From Lingula anatina (Eukaryota; Brachiopoda; Lingulata; Lingulida; Lingulidae), in NCBI RefSeq assembly GCF_001039355.2, contig NW_019775573.1:58324-100219 (forward strand): a stretch of 41,896 nt of DNA. Reading direction: 5' to 3'. Positions 32,801 to 41,896 of this stretch are shown one piece after another. The translations under genes were made by a program, and so were the position numbers. The notes beneath the pieces were generated by a model. That model saw only the letters and a program-made list of their open reading frames with translations. It made no database searches and was not told where the DNA came from. Numbering within the stretch: the stretch's first letter is position 1; every line of letters begins with the position of its first letter.

Positions 32801-34219
32801 AAAAATATGAAAGTTAAGTCTGGTTCATTTGTACTGGACACTTATTACACTTTACTTCGTCTAATTAAAGTGAAATTTGAATTTCAAGTTAGTTCTCGGG
32901 CTACAGACATATGACTTTGAATTTTTGTAGAGATGTGCAAAAAGAGGTCAGATCTATTGTTGTTTGTTCAGTGCAATATGTCCAAAACGAACATTTTGTA
33001 CCCCTCTTTTGTCTCATCAATGCCCCTTTCAGTGGCGGATTTAGGGGGGGGGTTGTCAAGGGGGTCCTGACACTCCTTCATTTTCTGAAAATTCACTTCA
33101 CTTTTGAAATTAGAAATTTGACTAGCTGAATCATAGTTCTTAACCGTACCAAATAGCAACGTTTGCCCTCTAAATTACCAAGATTTTCGTGACCCTTAAC
33201 CAGTTCCCGAAGCCCATGCAAAGGGGGGGGGGGGGTGGACGGTCGGCTTCACATCCCCCCACCTCCTCTTTCAAATAGTCCTTGACCCTCCCCTGCCTTT
33301 AATTGATCAGCTTTCCCATTGGGTTTTGTAAGAATTCCGGATGGCTGGGCTGCTGGACTGTTCACTATGACTTCAGATAGAAAGTACATTCTAAATAAAT
33401 AATCAGTTCCATTAAAGTGTTCGCAGTATAAAACACGGAAGTTACCCAATCGTATTCAACGGTGATAACTCCCTCGTGATTTGAATTCTGGGATTATGGA
33501 ACGCAACATGCGTTTTGTTTGATAATTAGTTCATAGTGCATCACAAGGTAATATAAATGTCTAAAGCATCTTCCGATTATTCGTTCAATCGAAGGGCTTC
33601 TTAATGGACCACTAGGTTTGACGAATGTGGTGGGAATACCAACACGTCTTCTAAATTTCTAGAAGGCGTTTTTCATGTCGTGTTGTATTATGCAATTCCC
33701 TCTTCAATCGCGGAAGAAATCAAACAAAATAAACTTCTCACGAAGAGAATCTTTCAGACTTAGACTGAGAGTTCTAGCTACGAGTATAGCTCATCTCTCA
33801 GTGTTCCCAAGAGTTCAGCATATACTTCACTTCAACTCGGATACAAAGGGACACATTTAATACTCGTTTATACCATGGAGAAGTTTTCGACTTCTAAATT
33901 TCTATAAATGACATTACGAATTAACGTCCCCAATCCCCATCATTCTCCATTACGGGGGTGCCTCCGAATGAGAAAAAACGGGCTTATATTTCGCAATTCT
34001 TTCAATGGCTTTGGATAATGTGTATCTTAAAGCTTAAGCGAAAAATGCTGGAACTACCAGGTGATTTAAATGGCGGTTATGTTAATTAAGGCCTATTGCT
34101 CACTGTGCGTTAGGAATAGGCAAATAATTTTGCTCACCTCTAAACGTCTGACACTTGCAATTTGTGTGAAATCTTCAATCTGGTCTTCATTTTCAGGAAT
34201 AACAGAAATCACTTTATAG
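26828..34219 (-). CDS. M14A metallocarboxypeptidase, carboxypeptidase B-like (5' partial, 10 exons found)
   Basis: Exons in transcript order: 34219-34138, 31037-30904, 30688-30583, 29594-29493, 29121-29017, 28714-28604, 28381-28243, 28005-27800, 27328-27241, 27018-26828 (stop TGA at 26830-26828). All junctions are GT/AG and in phase; about 421 residues. The first three exons encode the activation propeptide ([10 protein letters not shown], then LEVWGVP). The catalytic domain has HxxE in [11 protein letters not shown] (zinc), RKNRS, LNRNFGY (substrate carboxylate), LHSYG (third zinc ligand), DLLY (Tyr248 equivalent) and FTLELR (Glu270 equivalent). SDDWAKG places Asp at position 255, the mark of B-type enzymes that remove C-terminal Lys/Arg. 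It is probably a secreted zymogen. A Cys- and charge-rich insertion lies between RKNRS and LNRNF. The signal-peptide exon was not found. Confidence 0.93.
30837..30880. repeat. (GA)n-rich microsatellite
   Basis: Interrupted GA repeats about 25 bp from a carboxypeptidase propeptide exon (30904-31037), on its downstream (minus-strand 3') side. Confidence 0.85.
31038..34137. other. Long intron of the carboxypeptidase gene
   Basis: A 3.1-kb intron between two propeptide exons. No coding exon is supported on either strand. A G/C-run block at about 33031-33300 begins cagtggcggatttagggggg, which resembles ends of dispersed hAT-like repeats; this is tentative. The remainder is AT-rich with no feature I can name. 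Confidence 0.55.
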
Positions 34220-34284
34220 CTGAGAAAAGTAAAATAAATTGACAAGTGTGAGATATTTGTGGCATTAAGAATAAAATAAGTCAT
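34138..34284 (-). CDS. Propeptide exon of the carboxypeptidase, with alternative in-exon start
   Basis: The acceptor ttttctcag before 34219 is strong and gives exon 34219-34138 in phase 2, which needs an upstream signal-peptide exon. However, the frame stays open upstream to an ATG at 34284-34282, giving a moderately hydrophobic leader (MTYFILNATNISHLSIYFTF) that could serve as start if no upstream exon is used. I favour splicing. I checked minus-strand ATGs between about 34300 and 35700 and found no signal peptide with a fitting donor. Confidence 0.55.
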
Positions 34285-35421
34285 TTTACGATGCCTGAAT
34301 TTATGTTCTTTTATAAAAAGGAAAAGGTAGGGCTGCCATCTCTGCTATTTTTCATCGTTATCAATTTGTTTTCGTGTGTATTGAATCTCTATCTCTAAAA
34401 TGCCAACCCTTTGAAGTACACACATAGAGCTCCATAATGGAATGTATTATCCATATGTACTCTTTGGATGCCATAATGCACCTCACTAATGCTATAACGC
34501 AAATATCATTGCTCTCATATCATTCTTCTTTCCAAAGTGACTATGGTTCAACATAATTTCCATAACATGTCAACAATAGTATAAATATCGACTGAAAGGA
34601 AATAAGAGTACTGGATTCCAATTTTTTTCTGAAACCCAACTTGCGCCAAGCCCAATCGAACATGAAAGTAAACACATTTATTCATTTGTAAGGAATATCC
34701 TACTATCATACAAAGAGACAAAGTGACGGACAAATATATGCGAGTATACACATGCGCCCTACCCCTTCCTCAAAAAAAGAAAAAGTAAGTAGAAAATGCA
34801 TATTTATATCTGCACATAATATGAGTATGGCTGTTGCCGCACGACGTCATTTCGACGACAATCTGCCTTGTTGACGGTGATGACGTTATGTAATTNCCCC
34901 CACACACACACACACTAATTAATTCCCAATCAACCGAGTGGAACAAGATTTTAAATAATTCAAATGTTATCCTAAAAAACTTAAATGCATTAAATACATC
35001 TTTTACTCAATTAGTATTTATCATATATGTTTACTTTTCACGCCATGAGTTTTACGACTTCCTGTTACCCAGAGTTAATTTCATTTATATTACGCCTCTC
35101 AGTGTTGTGAACTCTCATATGGCAGGCCACGAGTAGTATAATTAAGCACATCTAAAGAGACATTAGTCATTTTTACCATGTGAGAGTATTTCGTCTCAGT
35201 CATCTGTTAACTTATTACAGCAAATTGTGATTATTACCCGTATCACACGGATAGGTCATACCACATATACACGAGTGTGAATTTATGTCCATGTGAACGC
35301 GTATGTATGTGTATTTATATGTGCGATACACCCGATTGCCATAGACACAATCGGTCTACGTGGATCGGCCCAACTCTGCGGGGACTCTCGCTGAGTCCAA
35401 TCAGCTTAACGTGTGTCCGTT

Positions 35422-35464
<43 letters not shown>

Positions 35465-35735
35465 CAGTTTTTAAAAATAAAACTCGTAATACATAAAATC
35501 TCAGCCGCCTGAACCACGACCTTTTCTCGTTTGTATAACGTAGCTGACATCTTGGTTTAATGTGACAACACCACCATCAGCAGCCATAAAGCTTCAATAA
35601 TCAAGGATTTAATGCATCCGCAAAGACCCGCATATTGATTGACTGAATTTTTCATAGCTTTCAAGACAGCGTGCTTTAACAATTTTTATATCAGGACCAA
35701 TTAGGCATCGTGTAAGAATCTACATTCACATAATA
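34285..35735. other. Carboxypeptidase 5' flank or first intron
   Basis: No supported gene. It contains one ambiguous base (N at 34896) next to a CA-rich microsatellite (about 34903-34915) and a (GA)n run at 35424-35461. The missing signal-peptide exon should lie here or further upstream. Confidence 0.5.
35424..35461. repeat. (GA)n microsatellite
   Basis: About 19 uninterrupted GA units. Confidence 0.95.
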
Positions 35736-35980
35736 GGGACCATTCAGAATTGAAGATCTGAGTATCAACTGGTCCAAGTCTCTCCGCCTCTTACACGCCT
35801 CCCCACGCGTCGTCCCTGCTGGGGCACAGTAATTAAAACTCGGCTCCATTCAAGCAGACGCGTTGGGAGGCGTGTTAGAGGCGAAGATACCATTATAGGA
35901 TTAAGCGGTCTTCCTTTCATGTAGGGTCCGCCATATTTGAGCCTTGGACCCGTTGATACTCGGATATACTGAATGGCCCC
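35736..35980. mobile_element. Second copy of the fold-back MITE family
   Basis: Ends GGGACCATTCAG and CTGAATGGCCCC are inverted repeats. The middle shares cacgcctccccacg, ggggcacagtaattaaa and gcggtcttcctttcatgtag with the element at 12862-13174. Its left arm is shortened. Flanking triplets are ATA and TTA, consistent with a degraded 3-bp TWA duplication. Confidence 0.82.
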
Positions 35981-36473
35981 TTAGTCGTATCCAAAATAAA
36001 ACCCGGTAAGGTATTAATGATACCATTTAAAATTAATTACAGTGTAGCACTTTATATTGTCAATTGAGGACAGCCTGTACCCTATTTCCGGAAGGTCGTG
36101 AAGCCTTGTTCTGGCCATGTGAGTACCTTCAAGGGCATTTACAGTGTAGGGATTGCCGGCATACAGATGGCATTCGTCCCATTAATAACACCAATACTTC
36201 AACTAACCAAAACCTGTACTTATCACATTGAAGCCCCGACTTCCATTCCTGTTACACCGGCATACAGTACACGTTTCTACCGCATGTCGTAAACGCATCC
36301 TCTTCAAAGGCATGCATCCATCTGCGCACTGCGTTCGATGTCAACGCTATTAAGAACCTGTCACCATCAACTTGCGAACACACACTTTTTCAATGTTACT
36401 GAATAATTGCAGCATCCTAAATCGATAGTGACACTTAGAAAAGAAAAAGAAGTTTCCCAATTTGTCATAAATA
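35981..36473. other. Intergenic stretch between carboxypeptidase and transporter genes
   Basis: No coding signal or recognised repeat was found. The transporter gene on the minus strand ends just to the right. Confidence 0.5.
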
Positions 36474-36479
36474 TTTATT
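36474..36479 (-). terminator. Polyadenylation signal of the MFS transporter gene
   Basis: Minus-strand AATAAA (plus tttatt) lies 52 nt after the stop codon, at a normal distance for a short 3' UTR. Confidence 0.7.
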
Positions 36480-36531
36480 GATAGGATGAATCAGTTAAAA
36501 CAGAGTGTAACATAAAATGTAGCTGCATGAT

Positions 36532-39500
36532 TCAGTTTCTCTTCGGTTGGATTTCTTCATATGTATAGTGTATATGCGGTGTTGAAACAGCCAGCGGCTT
36601 CCTTTCCAAATTAGATTGATCATGCTTAGTCTGCATCAGAACACTTTCAACTTCACTCAAATGTTTGTTCTTATCTAATGTACATTTATCTGGTGGCGAC
36701 ACCCTTTTTTCTGGTTGGGTGAAAAAATTGCTTGATTTTTGGTTTGACATATGTCGGCGATTGAGTTCTATGATTACGAGAAGACTTACTGCCATAGAAC
36801 CGTACGATGTCCCCAAGATGAAAAATAGCAGAGAGTACTCTTGATGAAAATCCACTATGAGCCCTAGAAATAAAGTAATGGCAGGTGTTTTAATTCATGC
36901 TACATAATGATAAAATATCGAATAATAAGGAGTATCGTTTTATGAAATAACTTAAATATATATTTATATATGGTATAGAAATTAGGTTACATTCGAGTTG
37001 GTTTTCTTCAAGAGTAGTAGTAAAAAAGATTTTAAATAGTTTGTGTCGCATTTTGTATCGTGAACACGGTGTACAAATACAGAAGGGAAGAACTGTAACA
37101 TAATGGTCAGACATATAACAAATTGCGTTTTAACAGAATTATCCCAGAATTATGGTGTAAATATCTGTACATTACCAGGTAACAAACTCCCTGTGGTACG
37201 CCCAAGACCCCAGCTGACGAGAAGCAATATGAAGAACGTGTGGACACTCTCTCCGCCGAGGACTTCATTGCATGCAGCGTACCAACCGGCTACAATAGGC
37301 CCCTGACCAGCACCTACAACTGTAGATTATAACCTAATGTTTTAGTTATGGGAAATTATCCTGGACGTGTGTGTGTTTGTGTGTTTGTGTGCGATTGTGT
37401 GCACGTTCGTGACTTTTGTGTTTTTGTGTGTGTTTGTGTTTGTGTCTACATTTGTGTGTGTGATTGCGAGTGTGTGTGTGTTGATGTGTGTGTAATCCAT
37501 TCCATAATACCGAATTCCCGAGCAAGTTTTTATGAGCTTCAGTACATAGACAAAATCTCAATGACGTAAAATTTTAATTAGTTAAAACTGTGGTTTTGAA
37601 AACCGTTCCCCCTGGCATGCCCCTGCTCAACTAGAAAATAGACTCAAATATCACTGGGAACTGTGGCAGAATAGTGCTAGCTAGTATATCAACAGCGAAA
37701 CAATATTTTCTTTGAATATCTGATCTTCTCAAAAATTTTGGCTGTGACCCTGGTACATGTAAAGAATATAGATCGCGGGCCAAACCTGCCTCAACCTCTT
37801 CATGGTTACAGGAAGAGAAAATAAATTAATTCGTAACTAAGGATCCTGGTTATCATACCTGCTCCAAACATAATCACAGCGACTGGAACTTTGGCAAATG
37901 GTAAAAGCAGATGAGCTAACGATAGCAGTGCTGTGCAGACGACATACATGTGCAGAAAGTACCCCTTGATGTGGTCCCCGAAGAATGACGTAATAGCACG
38001 TGATAGGCACGCGGTTATTCCTTCTGCCGTGAGAGGGTGGGTGGCTGTAAGGGAATCATAGCCCATGTCCTCGCCATACTTAACCTACGTAAACACAAGG
38101 ACATGGTAAATTGGTTACGTTCAAACACTGTTGAGAGAGAGAGAGAGAGAATTTATTTAAGTCCTATTACAGATATTTCCTCTTTTTCTTAGTGCCAAAC
38201 TCTAAATATATTTATACAGTTGTGGTACGGCCTTAAGTGACTTTAGCCAAATAAAAGATACATTAACGTACTCCTGTTCTTTTATATTTTTTAACTTTAT
38301 AAAAAAAAAATCGTTCAATCACACACCAAAATTTTATGCACTGAATGAGGAATAGGCCTAAATGGAAGCAAATCGGCAAACAGAATTCTTCAGCAGTAGT
38401 TTATGTGAATGAGGGCGGTCCACGGACTAAAGCACACACTTGCGGAGTGTAGTCGTCACTTACCATGATAGTGTAGAAGGCGGTCAGGCCCAATGCTTTG
38501 CCAAAGGAAATCCACATCCACAGAACTACGATGACAGTTTTAGACATCACGCTCCACGATGCATCACTACATTGGGTTTTCTTAGGCTTTGTGTTCTGCG
38601 ATTCGCAGGGCTTAGGGTGGCGTAAAATAGGCACAAGGATTCCACATGTACACGACCCGTAGGTGATGAGAAATAAGAAGTTATATCTCCAGCCAAAGGA
38701 ATCATTTATCCACCTGAAAATGTTCACAAAAACCACGCTTCCTGAAAATGTAAAGACAAAGCATTCGGATCTTTTGGCTATGGATGCCCAGATGTATCGA
38801 TGACTGTCTTTATTTATTGTTTATTATTTGATTTCATTAATTTGATCCCTTCTTTTTCATTTCGAATACTTTTCATAATGCATTAATATCGCAAAATGGT
38901 CAATGGGAGTTTTAACAGAAGGTTTTACGATTGTTAACTACCGACTGTTTAAATATGTTTGAGTTAAAGTCACAGTCGTATAAAAGATGTAATACAACTA
39001 TTTACACTATAATTTACACTTGATAACATTTTCGACATAAGTATTGATAATTAACAGTAGGCCTATGCTAGATATGCAATAGCATATGGAGTCACAATAC
39101 TTACCTAGAGGGTTAACCAAGTACCGAACGCTTGTTGCCAACACGTGAAAACGATGTTCCCATGGAAACCAATCTGCTAAAAGAAACGTGATTGGTGTCA
39201 AAGCTAGACATGCTCCAAAACCAACCAGCATTCCCCGTGATAGCGTTAGAAATGTAACGCTCGGAGCAATAGAGCTTATAGCCAGACCTAGGAGAGATAT
39301 TGCTACTCCAGTCAGGAACGTCGACTTGATGCCAAGAACTTGCCATACCATCTTTGCAAACGGACTTGGTACGAACACAAAGAACACGTACACAGATTCT
39401 ACGAAACCTGAAAATAATGCCATGCACGACTGAATATGTAAACAAAGGCCCCATTCAGAATATGGGACTAACTTGTCCGAGGGTCAAATATGGTAACCCT

Positions 39501-40529
39501 CTTCCAAAGCTTGCCGTCTAATCCGCTAATAGACACTAATAGACTTTACTAAATAAAGTTTTAACGCACATTGTACATGTAATACATTAAAAAATGTTTC
39601 ATCTCCTAGGACTACAGCCCGTGAGTTCAGATATTAAGTATTTACACACCGAAAAGGGCTGCAACACAGAAAGAATACAAAATGCACCATTCCAATAGTA
39701 AGACACTTCTTGCTTAAAAAATTAACATAGATAAATAAATAATAAATAAATAAGTTAAGGTAACTGTCAGGGTAAGCAAAAACACCTTATATTTACTGCC
39801 TTATACATTTTCTTGATAACAGATAAATTTTCAGTGTTCGTTGACTAAATTCCTCAGCATTTACACAAATGACATCATACCGATGACGTCATAACTGCGA
39901 TTTGGGACTAAAAAAAATTCAACATCAGATTCTCAAATTTTTCCTTGACTTCAGCACCCACGGACACTGTTTCATCGAGAATATAATAACATCACTTAAG
40001 CCTGCCAGTGATTTTTCTTAAAAGTCTTAGTTCAGATTTTATCATTTACCTGGTATATGTCAAAATAAACCCTTTGTTCAATGATGCATTGTAATTAGGG
40101 GCCCGTAACTCCATGACAAAAACACTTCAACCAAAATGATGGCACAAGATTGACTAACTACACACTTGTCGTCACCTATGCCAATTTCCGCGACAAGTTC
40201 TCGTTCAGGGATGGCTTCCGCTCCATACCGATTGCTATCTCACCTCAAATTAGGTGTTAAATTGACGATAAACGCTTTGAGGTGCCTGTGCTTATGCTTA
40301 GCAACGAAAAATAAAAACGCCAAAATTTTATGTTTTCGAGAGAATATTTTTGTTTTCAATCAGCACAAAGGTAGATGCATTACTGAATAACTTGATGTGG
40401 GGAAAAAGGAAAAAAACACATTATCAGTATCTGGACGATCAAAAACTCTTACAGTATCCTTAGGCAACAAAACAACCATGCACTGTCACTAAAGCAATCA
40501 TCCCATTGATTTAAATACCTTTGAGCGCC

Positions 40530-40563
<34 letters not shown>

Positions 40564-40731
40564 TCGCACTTGTCCTCTTTCTACACACCTACCTAACGCT
40601 GTCACCGATGATTTAAGCTCAGAGTCCGGCCGACTCAACACAGCGACAAACTCTGGCCAGGATGCACAACCAGCGAAAAATAGGGTCACAGGAATTACAG
40701 CAGCGATGGTCTTCCAGCCATAGTACACCAT
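36532..40731 (-). CDS. MFS transporter, monocarboxylate/OFA-like (6 exons, complete)
   Basis: Exons in transcript order: 40758-40593 (ATG at 40731-40729), 39407-39105, 38741-38464, 38084-37859, 37319-37176, 36863-36532 (stop TGA). All junctions are GT/AG and in phase; 473 residues from that ATG. TM1 follows MVYYGWKTIAAVIPVTLFFA, similar to the YYGW start of OFA/monocarboxylate-type transporters. TM2-4 and the loop WEHRFHVLATSVRYLVNPLG match the region before TM5. TM5-6 include SFGWRYNFLFLIT, followed by a charged central loop (PKKTQCSDASW) and TM7. TM8-12 are in the last three exons, ending in a hydrophilic C-terminal tail of about 80 residues. The substrate cannot be told from sequence; monocarboxylates or related anions are a guess from the family. 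The protein is in a membrane, probably the plasma membrane. Confidence 0.9.
37366..37495. repeat. (GT)n-rich microsatellite
   Basis: Degenerate GT/TTTGTG repeats in a transporter intron. Apparent open frames on both strands are repeat artefacts. Confidence 0.85.
38133..38150. repeat. (GA)n microsatellite
   Basis: Nine GA units in a transporter intron. Confidence 0.9.
39448..39525. mobile_element. Possible single arm of the fold-back MITE
   Basis: It begins ggccccattcagaa like the MITE ends, then has gtcaaatatgg and taatccgc in the same order as the MITE arm (ctaaatatggcgg, taatcc). No matching opposite arm was found nearby, so this would be a degraded fragment in the first transporter intron. 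Confidence 0.4.
40532..40560. repeat. (GA)n microsatellite
   Basis: About 14 GA units, 33 bp from the splice donor of the first transporter coding exon. Confidence 0.95.
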
Positions 40732-40758
40732 TCTTCCTCTTTTTCCACCCACTTGAAA

Positions 40759-41896
40759 CTGAAGAATAATTTAGATATGATTAAGATCGCCCCGGGTCAG
40801 TCATCACCGGCGTCTGCGGCACCAAATACTGGTAATTCAGAGGGGCGACTCAAGGTGGGGGAGGGGAAGGGGAACTGCATTTTTAATTTTTTGCAACTGT
40901 GTGTTAATGATGATCAAAAACGAATCTAAGATTGTACGGAACCATGCATGCAACTTTCTGATCGAATACATGTACCAATACTGTCCGCTACGTAATGCCT
41001 TTCTTCGCATTTTAGGTTCTTTTTTCGCCCTTTTCAGTCCTTTTTAGATTGAAGAGATATATGTTAAACGGCTCAAGTGTGTCTTCCTATCTAACCAAGA
41101 GATCGTCACGCATATTACCCCGCTGGTTAAGAGGAGAAGTATCTGGGTTATAGATGGGTGGAAGTGGTTGACGAAATTTTACGCTTGTAAGTTTTCGCCT
41201 TTTGAAGTGAACAGTCCATTGCAAAATTTCAGGCGTCGTTTGAGAGATTTGCTGATATTCATCCATTTGTGATGTTTTAACCCAGCTTTATAATTATCAT
41301 TTTGAAAGCTGTCTCTGTGCTTGAAAAAAATTCCAAAGCCGACATCGGTGCTTTTACCTCAAAATACTGAAACAACGTGAAATGAAATACATATAATATA
41401 ATATATATAATAAGATGCATGAAATACAAAACACCTTGTCATACAAAAAATATCCAAACTCTGACAGAGTTGAAGATGAGATGAGCCTCTTTCTTGAATG
41501 CAGCAAGCATTACAGGTAGAGAAAATCACTGTGACTGCCTTAGTAAAATTTATGGAAAAGGCAATGTTAAAACGCAAACCTCTTAACATACTCTTAATGT
41601 CAAATAAGTATTTTTAGGAGTCTTATACGTGTATACATGTTTCCTTTTATTTAACATATATTGTACTCTTATATTGTATTCCATTGTCTTTCACTGTAGT
41701 AGTTAGAGAGCCTATAAATGTGAAAACATTCCTTTACTCATTATTACTATTATTATTATTATTATTATTAATTAGACTTTTTGTGGAGTATGTTTAATTT
41801 TTCAAATAGAAAATTAAATCCATTGCATTATTTCTACCAGTACGGTATTATTCATACCGTATCATACCGTATTATTTGCACCCCTCCCCCCCCCCC
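40759..41896. other. 5' flank or 5' UTR intron of the transporter gene
   Basis: An acceptor-like cttcag sits just before 40758, 27 nt upstream of the chosen ATG, so a 5' UTR exon or a short additional coding exon may lie in this stretch. None is recognisable. It holds an (ATT)n run at about 41741-41771 and ends in a poly-C tract (41881-41896) at the window edge. Confidence 0.5.

Noticed and set aside
33031-33300. Transposon with defined ends
   Set aside because: The start resembles known dispersed repeat ends, but I could not find a matching second end or target duplication, so it is mentioned only as tentative.
34548-34751. Hydrophobic minus-strand frame as the carboxypeptidase signal exon
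   Set aside because: It begins with GTG rather than ATG in that frame, and no donor gives the phase-2 end needed to join exon 34219-34138.
36098-36292. 64-residue plus-strand frame between genes
   Set aside because: No domain, no splice context and no conservation evidence; likely chance.
37346-37569. Long frames on both strands over the GT repeat
   Set aside because: They are translations of a dinucleotide-type repeat (His/Thr-rich and Val/Cys-rich) inside a transporter intron.
1-41896. CRISPR array, bacterial operon or integrated virus
   Set aside because: Direct repeats are microsatellites or transposon-related; coding regions are intron-split animal genes; no viral structural or replication gene was seen.

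Overview
The window is metazoan nuclear DNA. It is AT-rich, and its genes are split into many small exons with GT/AG introns. It also carries a nuclear tRNA gene, a non-LTR retrotransposon fragment, DNA-transposon remnants and many microsatellites. The multi-VWC/ShKT secreted protein and the repeat content fit an invertebrate, most likely a lophotrochozoan such as a mollusc; that placement is an inference. No bacterial operon, CRISPR array or phage signal was seen.

Layout. (1) 953-1024 (-): a tRNA-Cys(GCA) gene. (2) 1969-9800 (+): the 3' part (16 exons, at least 753 residues) of a gene for a modular secreted protein with seven VWC domains, Gly/Thr-rich linkers and one ShKT domain. Its first exon(s) were not found. 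(3) 10366-18550 and about 18558-27762: two copies of one tandem-duplicated segment. Each carries a complete 8-exon PLP-dependent Cys/Met-metabolism lyase of the cystathionine gamma-lyase family (386 residues; copy A 11848-16681, copy B 20485-26105). (4) 26828-34219 (-): an M14 metallocarboxypeptidase, B-like by its S1' residue, with propeptide; the signal-peptide exon was not found. (5) 36532-40731 (-): a complete 6-exon MFS transporter of the monocarboxylate/OFA-like group (473 residues).

History. The duplicated segment ran from just downstream of the VWC gene to inside an intron of the carboxypeptidase gene. The duplication therefore left a relic carboxypeptidase exon between the two lyase copies (17897-17981, now with an in-frame stop; the terminal exon is deleted). 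Each copy then gained its own insertions, and the other copy serves as the empty site. Copy A has a PIF/Harbinger-like element with TTA duplications and a 313-bp fold-back MITE. Copy B has a 5'-truncated LINE with a 9-bp target-site duplication and a roughly 690-bp insert of unknown type.

The four gene types show no pathway link; they are neighbours. The most interesting points are the lyase pair, which lacks the Glu/Arg residues that make animal cystathionine gamma-lyase specific for cystathionine, and the repeated exon architecture of the VWC/ShKT gene.
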